Source: Anthocerotibacter panamensis C109
GTDB taxonomy: Bacteria > Cyanobacteriota > Cyanobacteriia > Gloeobacterales > Anthocerotibacteraceae
DNA length: 64,000 nucleotides
Direction of reading: 5' to 3'
Assembly: GCF_018389385.1 (NCBI RefSeq)
Contig: NZ_CP062698.1
Coordinates: forward strand, 1,181,501-1,245,500
How positions within the stretch are numbered: position 1 is the first letter of the stretch; each line of letters begins with the position of its first letter. Positions 43,640-53,327 of the stretch are shown in pieces. A program made the translations under genes and the position numbers. The notes beneath the pieces are model-generated. The model was not told where the DNA came from, did not search any database, and saw only the letters and a list, made by a program, of their open reading frames with translations.

Positions 43640-44299
43640 ATGGCGCTGCCGCGTATCCCCGAACCAGAAGTTATGGACTCTGATGAGGACGCGCTGTCCT
43701 ACGATGCTATGGACCATACAGGGGTCAACCAGCAGTTTGTGCTGGACCTGAAGAAAAATAACCCACCGCCCGGAACTTGGCTGGATCTAGGCACTGGACC
43801 GGCCCAAATTCCCATCCTGGTGTGTGAACAGTTCCCCGCAGTCCGGGTTGTGGCTGTCGATGCGGCAGCGGCAATGCTGGCGGTGGCCCGTGAGCGTGTA
43901 GCCCAAGCCCACTTAGAGCAGCGCATTACTCTGGTCCAAGCCGATGCCAAAAGTCTTCCCTGGCCCGATGGTACATTCACGGTCATCTTCTGCAACAGCA
44001 TCGTCCACCATCTGGGCGACCCCCGACTTTTCTTTAAGGAAATCCGCCGCTTAACCGCTCCGGGCGGACTGGTTTTCCTGCGTGATTTGGCCCGACCTGA
44101 GCACCTCCAGGCGCTCGAACAACTGGTTTTTCAGTACACGGCTACGGCTACGGCCTACCAGCGCAAACTTTTTGTGGACTCCCTATGGGCTAGCTTCACC
44201 GTGGCTGAGACCGAAAGCCTTGCTGAAGGAGCACAGATGATGGGTGCGCGGGTAGCGTTGACCTCTGACCGCCATTGGACCTTGGTCTGGCGGTGCTGA
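43640..44299 (+). CDS. Class I SAM-dependent methyltransferase
   Basis: A 219-residue Rossmann-fold methyltransferase. The SAM-binding motif I is WLDLGTGPAQIPILV, motif II VVAVDAAAAMLAVARERV, and motif IV FTVIFCNSIVHHLGDPRLF, followed by RLTAPGGLVFLRDLARPE, typical of UbiE/small-molecule methyltransferases. The substrate is unknown. It overlaps the next gene by 25 bases. Confidence 0.88.
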   Translation: MALPRIPEPEVMDSDEDALSYDAMDHTGVNQQFVLDLKKNNPPPGTWLDLGTGPAQIPILVCEQFPAVRVVAVDAAAAMLAVARERVAQAHLEQRITLVQADAKSLPWPDGTFTVIFCNSIVHHLGDPRLFFKEIRRLTAPGGLVFLRDLARPEHLQALEQLVFQYTATATAYQRKLFVDSLWASFTVAETESLAEGAQMMGARVALTSDRHWTLVWRC

Positions 44300-45039
44300 G
44301 CTGCCTCCTCCTTTTGGAGGTCACGCGGTTCTGGAAGAGCCTTTTCATTGGGCCGGGGTGGGTGCTCATCCTCGTGGTGCTAGGTTGGGTGGTGGGGCTC
44401 AGCGGCAAGCGCTGGCGAGCACGCTTCTGGACGATAGCGGTAGTCTATACGCTCCTCTGTACCATGCCACCCGCTCAAGAACTCCTAACCCTACTGTGGC
44501 TCCAGTTCACCCCGCAGGAACAGCCCGTCAAAGCTCAGGCTATTGTCGTTTTGGGCTCCGGCAATAGTCCCGAAGGTACCCCGCTTGCCCAGACCGCAGA
44601 ACGGGCACAGCGCGGAGCGCATCTCTGGCTGGCGGGTTGGGCTCCTGTGGTGGTACTCAGTGGCGGCGAGACCGTGACGAGTGCGAATACCGAGGCCCGG
44701 AGCATGGCTATCATCACGCGGGGGCTGGGTGTCCCTCCTGGTTCTACCTTGCTGGAGGAAGATTCCGTCAACACCTATGAGAATGCCGTGCAGTGTAAAA
44801 AACTGCTTGACCGACGGCAAATTCATCGTATTCTGCTGGTCACTTCCCGCGTCCATCTCCTGCGCTCGACGCTCACCTTCCGCAAACAGGGTTTCATCGT
44901 GACGCCCATTCCTGCCGAGGAGCAGCCCCTCAGATTTAACTGGAATCCCGCGCCGATGTGGCTAAGAGCTGAGGCTTTACAAACCCTCCTCAACGAATAT
45001 TTTGGGGTCCTCGGCTATTGGGTCCAAGGAAAACTTTGA
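44275..45039 (+). CDS. YdcF-family (DUF218) membrane protein
   Basis: A 254-residue protein with two N-terminal membrane helices (LGLAVLSCLLLLEVTRFW; WVLILVVLGWVVGLSG) and a DUF218/YdcF domain: AIVVLGSGN, LSGGETVTSANTEARSM and SRVHLLRSTLTFRKQGF. The SanA/YdcF group affects cell-envelope barrier function, without a defined reaction. The TTG start at 44275 lies inside the end of the methyltransferase gene; no better start is seen. The neighbouring small protein follows at 45104. Confidence 0.83.
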   Translation: MDLGLAVLSCLLLLEVTRFWKSLFIGPGWVLILVVLGWVVGLSGKRWRARFWTIAVVYTLLCTMPPAQELLTLLWLQFTPQEQPVKAQAIVVLGSGNSPEGTPLAQTAERAQRGAHLWLAGWAPVVVLSGGETVTSANTEARSMAIITRGLGVPPGSTLLEEDSVNTYENAVQCKKLLDRRQIHRILLVTSRVHLLRSTLTFRKQGFIVTPIPAEEQPLRFNWNPAPMWLRAEALQTLLNEYFGVLGYWVQGKL

Positions 45040-45103
45040 AAAAGACCTGGTGGATGCTGCTGACTGTACTGGCTAGACTGGGAGAAATTGCGGAGGAAGC
45101 GCC

Positions 45104-45319
45104 ATGCAGCAAGGATCTGGTTTCGGCTTTACCTTTGGTTTTCCTTTTGACTTGTTTGGCTGCGGTTGCGGTCCTGAGCCTGCCACGCGCAAGGAGCGCC
45201 TGCTGCGCAAAATCTCGTTCCTCAAAAGAATCCGTGACGATCTGGAAGCTCGGTTGGCCGGACTTAATGCTGCTCTGACAACCCTTGAGCGTCAGGCGAG
45301 TGAAGAAGAAGCTGCCTAG
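45104..45319 (+). CDS. Small Gly/Phe-rich coiled-coil protein
   Basis: A 71-residue protein with an excellent GGAGG ribosome site six to seven bases before the ATG, so translation is likely. The first 27 residues are Gly/Phe-rich (GFGFTFGFPFDLFGCGCG); the rest is a basic then acidic amphipathic helix (RKERLLRKISFLKRI, LEARLAGLNAALTTLE) resembling DUF5320-type proteins. Its two Cys are near the N-terminus (FGCGCG). A strong terminator follows at 45337. Function is unknown. Confidence 0.6.
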   Translation: MQQGSGFGFTFGFPFDLFGCGCGPEPATRKERLLRKISFLKRIRDDLEARLAGLNAALTTLERQASEEEAA

Positions 45320-45336
45320 CCCGGATTTTTGACACC

Positions 45337-45362
45337 AAGCCGGAGTGAACCCCGGCTTTTTT
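45337..45362 (+). terminator. Rho-independent terminator before atpD
   Basis: AAGCCGG and CCGGCTT form a seven-base stem with an AGTGAACC loop and are followed directly by TTTTTT. It ends the transcript of the small coiled-coil gene and separates it from the ATP synthase gene. Confidence 0.85.
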
Positions 45363-45411
45363 ATGATTAAATCTTGGTCTGCTCTGCCAACCAGTGATAG
45401 GTTGAATATAA

Positions 45412-46890
<1,479 letters not shown>

Positions 46891-46896
46891 CCTCTC

Positions 46897-47529
46897 ATGG
46901 CCCCCGCCGACACCCTGCTACGGGAATGGATGGGGGCTATGGGTCTCACCAGCTACCGTCAATTGGCCCACTGTGCCGGGGTGAGCCTTGCGCTTGTGAC
47001 CCGTCTACGCCAGCGTCAGGCCCATCTTATTCTGCCTGTAAAGCTAGCAGCACTAGCCGCCGCCCTCAATCGAACACCCCTCGATCTTCTGCACCATTTC
47101 AGCTTGCTCACTTGGGGCAATCCTGCACTGGAAGCTGAGTACCAACGCTTACACCAGCAACTGCGCGAACAACCCCAACGCCTCAGCGCCCAGTTTCAAG
47201 AGGAGACCTACCGCGCGCTAGAAGGGCTCCTCATTCAGTACCCCACCGCTCAATACCTCGCCCAACAGGCTCCTCACTGGCCCGCCCGCCAGATGGTTCC
47301 CCTCTTTTTGCCCATCTCCCAACTCCTTGAGCAGTGGCAGATCAGCGCCATTGGAATAGTAGGGGAGCAGGTGGCCTTTGACCCGCAAATTCACCAAGCA
47401 GGCGAATCTTTTCAACCCAGTGAACCAGTCTATATCCGCTTTGTCGGCTACCGCACCCCTGAGCGTCTGCTGCAACGGGCAAAAGTCAGCCGCACCCCGC
47501 CGCCGCTTCCTGGCCCACCGGCAAATTGA
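46897..47529 (+). CDS. HTH protein with GrpE-like C-terminal domain
   Basis: A 210-residue protein beginning six bases after the atpD stop. Residues about 15-65 form an HTH/XRE-like DNA-binding unit (YRQLAHCAGVSLALVTRL, then VKLAALAAALNRTP). A coiled-coil (75-110, LEAEYQRLHQQLREQPQRL) follows. The end, LLEQWQISAIGIVGEQVAFDP, then HQAGESFQPSEPVYIRFVGYR and LLQRAKVSR, resembles the GrpE beta-domain (G-x-x-F-D-P-x-x-H-x-A ... GY ... R-x-A-x-V). Similar HTH plus GrpE-like proteins occur in cyanobacteria. Whether it acts as a nucleotide-exchange factor, DNA-binding protein, or both, is unknown. Confidence 0.7.
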   Translation: MAPADTLLREWMGAMGLTSYRQLAHCAGVSLALVTRLRQRQAHLILPVKLAALAAALNRTPLDLLHHFSLLTWGNPALEAEYQRLHQQLREQPQRLSAQFQEETYRALEGLLIQYPTAQYLAQQAPHWPARQMVPLFLPISQLLEQWQISAIGIVGEQVAFDPQIHQAGESFQPSEPVYIRFVGYRTPERLLQRAKVSRTPPPLPGPPAN

Positions 47530-47817
47530 GGTCGGGTTTCAGTCTTGATGCTGCGCGAGGTCAGCAGAAACGGGCATTTCTGCGTCAAATCCCTGAAGAA
47601 ACCGTCTACCAGCTTTTTTTAGAGACAGTCACTAGAACTCTCTCTAAGCTTACTTTCTGGCGGCTTGCCACCCCTGAGCAAACTTGTAGGTTTAACACTG
47701 CCGCAGTGCCGCAAAGCGAAGCATGGAGGAGTCCGTCTCGAAGGGCCGCTTAGCTCTCTTCATCGTCTTCGCTATATGGATAGTGGGAGACCGCTATAGC
47801 GATTCTAAGGCGAGCGG

Positions 47818-48087
47818 CTAGTTGGATGAACTTTGGCGGGAAGTAGGAGATGCATGAAAGTCTAGGAATGCAGCAGCTTCAGTTACCTGACGGTTGAACT
47901 CATCAAGGTCAGCTTCGCTTGCAACGAAACTCACACCGGAATCCGAATGTGTCTTTCCTCTTAGGATGTGCGACTCACCTTTCCTCCAGTTACTATCAGC
48001 AGGGAGAGAATGCTGAGACAGCAAAGCATCGACATCTAAAGAGTCACCTGAAATGCGAAGAATGCAACTCATCTGAGTCTGTTCCAT
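47818..48087 (-). CDS. Small DUF4279-like protein, probably shortened
   Basis: An 89-residue protein with the beginning of a DUF4279 domain: SCILRISGDSLDVDALLSQ, then SNWRKGESHILRGKTHSDSG, and VSFVASEADLDEFNRQVTEA. It ends shortly after in a Ser-rich tail, whereas DUF4279 proteins usually run about 130-150 residues, so it may be C-terminally truncated. Several DUF4279 proteins lie in immunity contexts. The flanking stretches 47530-47817 and 48088-48235 show no other supported gene. Confidence 0.5.
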   Translation of the reverse strand: MEQTQMSCILRISGDSLDVDALLSQHSLPADSNWRKGESHILRGKTHSDSGVSFVASEADLDEFNRQVTEAAAFLDFHASPTSRQSSSN

Positions 48088-48235
48088 TGAGAGCTAACTT
48101 TGGAGGTGAGCAACCTTACCGCTACGCGGTGAGGTCCGACTCGAGTAGCTAGTTAGGCCGGGAGGTCATATAGCAAGCCTCTTTGAGCCGCCCCTAACCC
48201 CCAGCCCAAATAATGAGCGGGGACCACTAACTGAG

Positions 48236-48249
48236 GTTAACCTTGACCT
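48236..48249 (+). promoter_or_regulatory. Weak Pho-box-like sequence before pstS
   Basis: GTTAACCT overlaps CTTGACCT by two bases, each one or two mismatches from a cyanobacterial Pho octamer, 44 bases before the pstS start. The spacing does not follow the usual 11-base register, so the case is weaker than for the array at 10103, but pst operons are the classical targets. Confidence 0.3.
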
Positions 48250-48292
48250 GCTACAAAGTAAAGAATGTCTTGATGCCCCACGGAGTCTGTTT

Positions 48293-49348
48293 ATGCAGCA
48301 TTTGAAAAGTGCCCTCTTTGCTTTACTGATTGGTTCGCTGGGCTTGGTGGCCCTGCCGAGCACCCCAGTTTTGGCCCAGGCTGCCCTTACCGGTGCTGGA
48401 GCTACTTTCCCCGAACCCATCTACAGCCGCTGGTTCAGTGAGTACAACAAAAAGACCGGGGTGAAAATCAACTACCAGGCCATCGGTTCAGGCGGCGGGA
48501 TCAAGCAGATCTTGGCGAAAACAGTAGACTTTGGGGCCTCCGATGCCGCGATGTCCGACGAAGACCTTGCTAAAGCGGGCAAACCAATCCTCATGATCCC
48601 AACGGTGGCAGGCCCGGTAGCTATCACCTACAACCTCTCGGGGGTGGCGTCAGGGCTCAAAATCAACGCCTATATTCTGGCTGACATCTTCCAGGGCCGG
48701 ATTAAAAAGTGGAACGATCGCCGGATTGCAGAAATCAACCCCAGCGTGTCCCTGCCTGATGTGGACATCCAGGTAGTCCACCGCTCGGATGGTTCGGGGA
48801 CGACCAGGATCTTCACCGACTACCTCTCTAAAGTAGATTCAGGTTGGGCGACGCGGATCGGCTCTTCGACAGCGGTGAAATGGCCCACAGGACTTGGTGG
48901 CAAGGGTACAGAAGGGGTTGCGAGTCTGGTCAAGCAGACTCCTGGAGCGATTGGGTACGTGGAATACGCCTACGCCCAGCAAAATCAATTGTCCGTTGCC
49001 GCTGTCGAAAATTACAATGGCATCTTCGTTTTGCCTACGCTGGAGGGTGCGAGTGCAGCAGCGGATGGCGCGGTGGTACCCGAAAACTACCGGGTCTTCA
49101 TCACCAATTCCAAGGGTAAAACTGCCTATCCCATCAGTGGATTTACCTGGCTCTTGGTCTACCAACAACAGGACGATGCCACCAAGGGCAAGACCCTCGT
49201 GGACTTCCTCTGGTGGGCGATTCATGACGGGCAAAAATTCGCTGCCTCTTTGAACTATGCTGACCTGCCCCCAGCACTGGTAAAGCGGTTAGAGAAATCC
49301 ATCAAGACCATCAGCTATAATGGCAAAGCTTTACTTTCAGAGAAGTAA
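48293..49348 (+). CDS. pstS: Phosphate-binding protein PstS
   Basis: A 351-residue phosphate ABC-transporter substrate-binding protein. A signal peptide (ALFALLIGSLGLVALPSTPVLA, about 7-28) precedes LTGAGATFPEPIYSRW, the family's N-terminal signature; phosphate-binding residues lie in YQAIGSGGGIKQI, FGASDAAM, and VHRSDGSGTTRIFTDYL. It is periplasmic and captures phosphate for PstCAB. A hairpin follows it before pstC. Confidence 0.96.
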   Translation: MQHLKSALFALLIGSLGLVALPSTPVLAQAALTGAGATFPEPIYSRWFSEYNKKTGVKINYQAIGSGGGIKQILAKTVDFGASDAAMSDEDLAKAGKPILMIPTVAGPVAITYNLSGVASGLKINAYILADIFQGRIKKWNDRRIAEINPSVSLPDVDIQVVHRSDGSGTTRIFTDYLSKVDSGWATRIGSSTAVKWPTGLGGKGTEGVASLVKQTPGAIGYVEYAYAQQNQLSVAAVENYNGIFVLPTLEGASAAADGAVVPENYRVFITNSKGKTAYPISGFTWLLVYQQQDDATKGKTLVDFLWWAIHDGQKFAASLNYADLPPALVKRLEKSIKTISYNGKALLSEK

Positions 49349-49360
49349 CAGCATTTTGTG

Positions 49361-49380
49361 AGGGGTGGTCGCCACCCCTT
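49361..49380 (+). terminator. Hairpin between pstS and pstC
   Basis: AGGGGTGG and CCACCCCT form a perfect eight-base stem with a TCG loop, 12 bases after the pstS stop. Only two T residues follow. Such hairpins in pst operons often stabilise the pstS part of the mRNA or reduce read-through, so that binding protein exceeds permease. Confidence 0.7.
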
Positions 49381-49399
49381 CCCACACTAGGGCATCGCC

Positions 49400-50362
49400 A
49401 TGACTGCTCCTGAACCCACCCCCGCTGTCCTGACGGGCATGAAGGGAGCTAATGATAAGCCCTTTGCCAAGCTGGTCCAGACCCTTAGCTTCTTGGTCCT
49501 GGTGCTGCTGATGGCTATGACGGTGGTTCTGTTTATAGATGCGCTACCGGCAATCCGCACTTTTGGCATCAGCTTCCTCGTAGGCAGCGACTGGGACCCA
49601 GTCAATGGCGGGTTTGGGGCTTTGCCTTTCATCTACGGAACCGTCATGAGTTCGCTCGTGGCGATTCTCCTGGCGGCACCTACTGGAATTGGCGTAGCTA
49701 TCTTCATCACCGAGGGCTTCTTGCCTCCATTACTCCGCCAGCCCGTCTCTATTGCCACAGAGATGCTGGCAGCCATTCCCTCGGTCGTCTATGGATTGTG
49801 GGGAATTTTTGTCCTTATTCCCATCCTTCGCCCCTTCATGAAGGAGACAGCAAACCTGTTGGGCGTGATTCCTTTGCTCGCAGGGCCGACACCAGGACCG
49901 AGTATCTTTGTCACGGGAGTCCTGCTTGCTGTCATGATCCTGCCGACGATTATTGCCATCAGTCGGGATGTATTGCGAGCGGTACCTGAGACCCTGCGCC
50001 TGGGATCGATGGCCCTAGGAGCGACCCAATGGGAGACCATCTTCTCTTGCATTCTTCCGGCAGCCGCACCGGGGATCATGGGCTCCGTCATTCTCGCGCT
50101 CGGGCGTGCCTTGGGCGAGACCATGGCAGCGACTATGGTCATTGGTAACACGCCCCAAATTCAAGCGTCGCTCTTCGCCCCGGGCTATACCCTGGCTGCG
50201 GTCTTGGCAAATGAGTTTGCTGAGGCCATCACCGATCTACATACATCCGCGCTCATCTATGCTGCTCTGGTGCTTTTGGGGGTGACCCTGGCGCTCAATA
50301 TCCTGGCGCAGTGGCTGGTATTGGTAGTTTCTGGACCCAATTCGGAACGAGGAGGTAGATGA
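49400..50362 (+). CDS. pstC: Phosphate ABC transporter permease PstC
   Basis: A 320-residue inner-membrane permease with six hydrophobic segments. It has the ABC permease (EAA-like) loop region RAVPETLRLGSMALGATQWE and the PstC-type stretch GFGALPFIYGTVMSSLVAILLA near the first periplasmic part. It pairs with PstA, whose ATG overlaps its stop. It imports phosphate using ATP hydrolysis by PstB. Confidence 0.95.
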   Translation: MTAPEPTPAVLTGMKGANDKPFAKLVQTLSFLVLVLLMAMTVVLFIDALPAIRTFGISFLVGSDWDPVNGGFGALPFIYGTVMSSLVAILLAAPTGIGVAIFITEGFLPPLLRQPVSIATEMLAAIPSVVYGLWGIFVLIPILRPFMKETANLLGVIPLLAGPTPGPSIFVTGVLLAVMILPTIIAISRDVLRAVPETLRLGSMALGATQWETIFSCILPAAAPGIMGSVILALGRALGETMAATMVIGNTPQIQASLFAPGYTLAAVLANEFAEAITDLHTSALIYAALVLLGVTLALNILAQWLVLVVSGPNSERGGR

Positions 50363-51240
50363 TGACGCTTGCTGCCGAATCTCTAAAGGGTGACCCGACC
50401 TTCCTCAAGCATGTACAGCGGCGCAATTGGGTTTCTCTCGCCTTGACGAGTTTGGGCTGGGTCCTGACAGTAGCGGCCCTATTTCCCCTATTCTCAGTAC
50501 TCTTGTACGTCACGATTCAAGGTCTGCCCAGTCTAAGCCTGGACTTTTTTACCAAACTGCCCGCTCCCGTGGGTGAGCAAGGGGGGATGGGTAATGCGGT
50601 CCTCGGCACGCTAGAGATGGTATCTCTAGCCAGTCTGTTCAGCGTACCTATCGGGATTTTAATCGCCACCTACCTCTCGGAACTAGCTGCGCCCCAAAGC
50701 AAAATCGCCTTTGTGATCCGCCTGGGGACCGATACGTTGGCAGGAGTGCCCTCGATTGTGGTCGGGGTCTTTGCCTATGCCTTGCTGGTCTTTACTACCA
50801 AGACCTTCTCCGCCTTGGCAGGGTCAGGTGCTCTGGCGATTATTATGCTCCCGTTGGTCATCCGCACTACGGAAGAGTCCCTGAAACTGGTCCCCGACAG
50901 CTATCGGGATGGAGCGTATAGCCTGGGAGCCAATCGTTTCCAGGCCATCTTTGGGGTGATCCTTCCGGCAGCCCGCAACGGGGTAATCACCGGGGCACTT
51001 CTGGCGGTATCTCGAGCAGCAGGGGAGACTGCCCCGCTGTTGTTCACCGCCTTGAACAATCAATATTGGAACGTTGAACTCAATCAACCCATGGCCTCAC
51101 TGACGGTGCAGTTGTTCACCTACGCTATCTCGCCCTACGAAGAAAAACATGCTCAAGCCTGGGCGGCTGCCCTTGTCTTGATACTGTTTGTGCTGGTTTT
51201 CAACGTGGGGGTGCGCTTCTTGCTGCGCTCCAAGTTTTGA
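50359..51240 (+). CDS. pstA: Phosphate ABC transporter permease PstA
   Basis: A 293-residue permease partner of PstC. Characteristic are GGMGNAVLGTLEMVSLASLF, SIVVGVFAYALLVF, and the EAA loop VPDSYRDGAYSLGANRFQA. Its start overlaps the pstC stop (ATGATGA), so the two are coupled. The ATPase gene pstB, expected next, is absent; a convergent peroxiredoxin gene follows instead, so pstB must be encoded elsewhere. Confidence 0.95.
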   Translation: MMTLAAESLKGDPTFLKHVQRRNWVSLALTSLGWVLTVAALFPLFSVLLYVTIQGLPSLSLDFFTKLPAPVGEQGGMGNAVLGTLEMVSLASLFSVPIGILIATYLSELAAPQSKIAFVIRLGTDTLAGVPSIVVGVFAYALLVFTTKTFSALAGSGALAIIMLPLVIRTTEESLKLVPDSYRDGAYSLGANRFQAIFGVILPAARNGVITGALLAVSRAAGETAPLLFTALNNQYWNVELNQPMASLTVQLFTYAISPYEEKHAQAWAAALVLILFVLVFNVGVRFLLRSKF

Positions 51241-51247
51241 GTTAGGT

Positions 51248-51811
51248 TTAGCTGGAATTTTTTTCTGCTGCTCCAATATTTTTTTTCGCCAGCGTATGCA
51301 CAGCCGCCAAAAGTTCTTGCTCTGGGGCATTGGCTTCTACAAAAGAATAGCGGTGCTTAAAACGCAGACGCCCCGTATCATCCACTAGAAACTGACCCGG
51401 CAGGGGGGCGCCCAAAGCCTGCCCCAAGCGATAGGCGCGGAACGTGGCGCAAGCGGGGTCACTGAGAAAAGGATAAGGCAGTGCCAAGTCGCGGACAATG
51501 TGCTCCGACTGCTCCGGCGTTGTACTGCTCACCATCAATAATTCAGCCCCGTGCTCCTGAATCGTACGATAGGTCGTCTTCAGTTCCTGGATGTGCGGGT
51601 AGCAGAAAGGGCAAAATAATTTCTCGGTGAAGATGCGCGTGAAGGCTACTATCACAGGCTGCCGCCCCCGAAAGTCCGAGAGGCGCACCGTACCACCGCC
51701 GACTTGAGGCAGTTCAAAATCCGGCGGGTACTCCCCGAGCTTCAAGGCCGGTAGCGGCGGAATATAGAGGAAGTTGCGCGCGAAGCGCTGGTTAAAGAGA
51801 CCGGAATTCAT
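51248..51811 (-). CDS. Peroxiredoxin / AhpC-TSA-like protein
   Basis: A 187-residue thioredoxin-fold peroxidase-like protein with an AhpC/TSA domain: FELPQVGGGTVRLSDFRGRQPVIVAF, then FTEKLFCPFCYPHIQELK (CPFC in place of the usual Thr-x-x-Cys context; the first Cys is the likely peroxidatic residue), and LVDDTGRLRFKHRYSFVEAN. It belongs to the atypical peroxiredoxin-like group; electron donor unknown. Start at 51811 is preferred over a GTG at 51823. It converges on pstA with only seven bases between the stops. Confidence 0.85.
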   Translation of the reverse strand: MNSGLFNQRFARNFLYIPPLPALKLGEYPPDFELPQVGGGTVRLSDFRGRQPVIVAFTRIFTEKLFCPFCYPHIQELKTTYRTIQEHGAELLMVSSTTPEQSEHIVRDLALPYPFLSDPACATFRAYRLGQALGAPLPGQFLVDDTGRLRFKHRYSFVEANAPEQELLAAVHTLAKKNIGAAEKNSS

Positions 51812-51833
51812 AACGACCTGCACGATATACCAT

Positions 51834-51855
51834 CATAGTAACGGCATAGTAACGG
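51834..51855. repeat. Tandem 11-base repeat before a small operon
   Basis: CATAGTAACGG occurs twice back to back between the divergent peroxiredoxin gene and the operon starting at 51881. The 11-base period, about one helical turn, is the usual spacing for response-regulator half-sites, so an operator function is possible. No known regulator motif is recognised. Confidence 0.4.
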
Positions 51856-51880
51856 CGGTTGCCTGCGAGGAGGTACGGTG

Positions 51881-52219
51881 ATGAACTGGTTTTTTTGGGC
51901 AAGTCTGATCCCGGCCATTGGCCTCTATATGTTCTTCAAGCTCAAAGAAAAGAACCTGCTCAACGACTGGAACGCTATCTTCAAGGACGGGCTGGCTTCT
52001 GGTTTTTCGATCCTCTGGTTGGGGGCGAGCATAGTTATCTCCTTCAAGGGCTGGCCGGAATATATTGGTTGGTTCTTGGTCATTTGGAGCGTCACCTATT
52101 GGGCCTCCGCCGTTATCGCTTGGCAAAAGCTGCGTGCCCCCAAGCAAGACAAACCCCTCCCACAATCCGCCTCTGGCCTCAACCGCCAACAGCGTCGTCG
52201 CGCTGCCCACCGTCGATGA
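51881..52219 (+). CDS. Small membrane protein, first gene of an overlapping operon
   Basis: A 112-residue protein with a membrane segment at the N-terminus (WFFWASLIPAIGLYMF) and two more hydrophobic stretches (LASGFSILWLGASIVISF, YIGWFLVIWSVTYWASA), ending in a Pro/Gln/Arg-rich cytoplasmic tail (LNRQQRRRAAHRR). AGGAGG seven bases before the ATG at 51881 makes that start better than the GTG one codon before. The stop overlaps the next gene (ATGA). Family not recognised. Confidence 0.65.
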   Translation: MNWFFWASLIPAIGLYMFFKLKEKNLLNDWNAIFKDGLASGFSILWLGASIVISFKGWPEYIGWFLVIWSVTYWASAVIAWQKLRAPKQDKPLPQSASGLNRQQRRRAAHRR

Positions 52220-52674
52220 AGAGCGTCGTGGTCTTGCTCTTGGCGGGGCTGATGGCGCTTCCTGCCCATGCCGGGAGCCCAACCGGCGAAGAGCTGCGTG
52301 AGTTTCGCCACCTGAGTCAGTTTCAGCGTGAGCAGGCTCATGGGGCGTGGCAGAAGACGGTAAATATCCTGCACATGGTCACCCGAGAACGCCGGGTTCC
52401 GCCGGATATCGTGACAGTACTCCACCAACAGCAGCAAGTCCTAGAACGAGCCGCCTTGGAGGTAAAGGTCTTGCCCATCGCCGCCACCCTCAAGCCCCCG
52501 CAGGAAAATCTGATCGCCGGGTATCAGGCTGAGAGCCGGGTCATCGACTTGCTACTACAGTTATTGTTGGTTGGGGAACTTACCCCGGACCAGCAGACGG
52601 ACCTCACCCAGACAGCCCAAAGCGCTACGCTATTGATCCAAGAAGCAAACCGGGCGCTGGAGGCCAAAGCATGA
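52216..52674 (+). CDS. Secreted helical protein, second gene of the operon
   Basis: A 152-residue protein with a clean signal peptide (SVVVLLLAGLMALPAHAG, about 3-20) and a helical body (QFQREQAHGAWQKTVNILH, LLQLLLVGELTPDQQTDL, SATLLIQEANRALEAKA). No family was recognised. It starts at an ATG overlapping the previous stop, and its own stop overlaps the start of the next gene, so the three are translated as one operon. Gln- and Leu-rich helices suggest an extracytoplasmic bundle. Confidence 0.75.
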   Translation: MKSVVVLLLAGLMALPAHAGSPTGEELREFRHLSQFQREQAHGAWQKTVNILHMVTRERRVPPDIVTVLHQQQQVLERAALEVKVLPIAATLKPPQENLIAGYQAESRVIDLLLQLLLVGELTPDQQTDLTQTAQSATLLIQEANRALEAKA

Positions 52675-53240
52675 AATATTGCCTTACAGTCTTTGCTTTT
52701 TTGAGTCTGGCTCTCCCCCTCTGGGCCAACCCCCTGTCTGGGCAGGTCGCTCTGGCTGTGGGTAAAGGGGCCACGACCCCCGCTAGGACGGGGGTCGTCT
52801 ATGTGGTTCCTGACACCCCGGAGAACTGGCTACAGCTCAATGGCCTCGCCCAGCGGGTGGGACGCTGGCTGACCCTGAGCCGTCAGACAGCGGCTGGAGC
52901 CACAAGTCAGGACTACATCACGGTTCGCGACTACAACATTGCCCAGAATCGCCTCAAGGGTATGCTCAACCGTCTGGTCCTCACCGCCCAGCAAAAAGCA
53001 CAGCAGACCATCCCGATCAGTGAAACCGGGCAATTTACCACTGCTGAAGCCCCGTCCAAGGTCATTCTTGTGGCGAGCGCCCAGGCTACCGAACAACCGG
53101 AAAACTCCACCCAGACCACCTTGGCGGGTTGGTGGTTTCTGCGTACCGAAAGCGGTCTGGATCTAGAACTGCTCCCAGCCAAACAGCTCTATCAAGTCGG
53201 GATTCCTTTGAGTGTCCAGCAGCCATCCTCCCAGCCTTGA
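52671..53240 (+). CDS. Secreted hypothetical protein, third gene of the operon
   Basis: A 189-residue exported protein with a signal peptide (VFAFLSLALPLWANPLSG, about 6-23). The body has GVVYVVPDTPENWLQLNGLA and QRVGRWLTLSRQTA near the start and VILVASAQATEQPEN plus LAGWWFLRTESGLDLELL toward the end. No family is recognised. Coupled by overlap to the preceding gene. Whether the product is soluble or surface-attached cannot be told. Confidence 0.7.
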   Translation: MKYCLTVFAFLSLALPLWANPLSGQVALAVGKGATTPARTGVVYVVPDTPENWLQLNGLAQRVGRWLTLSRQTAAGATSQDYITVRDYNIAQNRLKGMLNRLVLTAQQKAQQTIPISETGQFTTAEAPSKVILVASAQATEQPENSTQTTLAGWWFLRTESGLDLELLPAKQLYQVGIPLSVQQPSSQP

Positions 53241-53327
53241 GTTGAGTCTGTGTCATTGGGTGGATTTTCTGACGGGAGCCCTTCCCTACATTCGATAGTG
53301 GGTTTGACAAGCAGAGGTAGGGCCGTC

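Noticed and set aside
47526-47753. 75-codon frame after the HTH/GrpE-like gene
   Set aside because: The composition is not protein-like, there is no ribosome site, and no family resemblance was seen.
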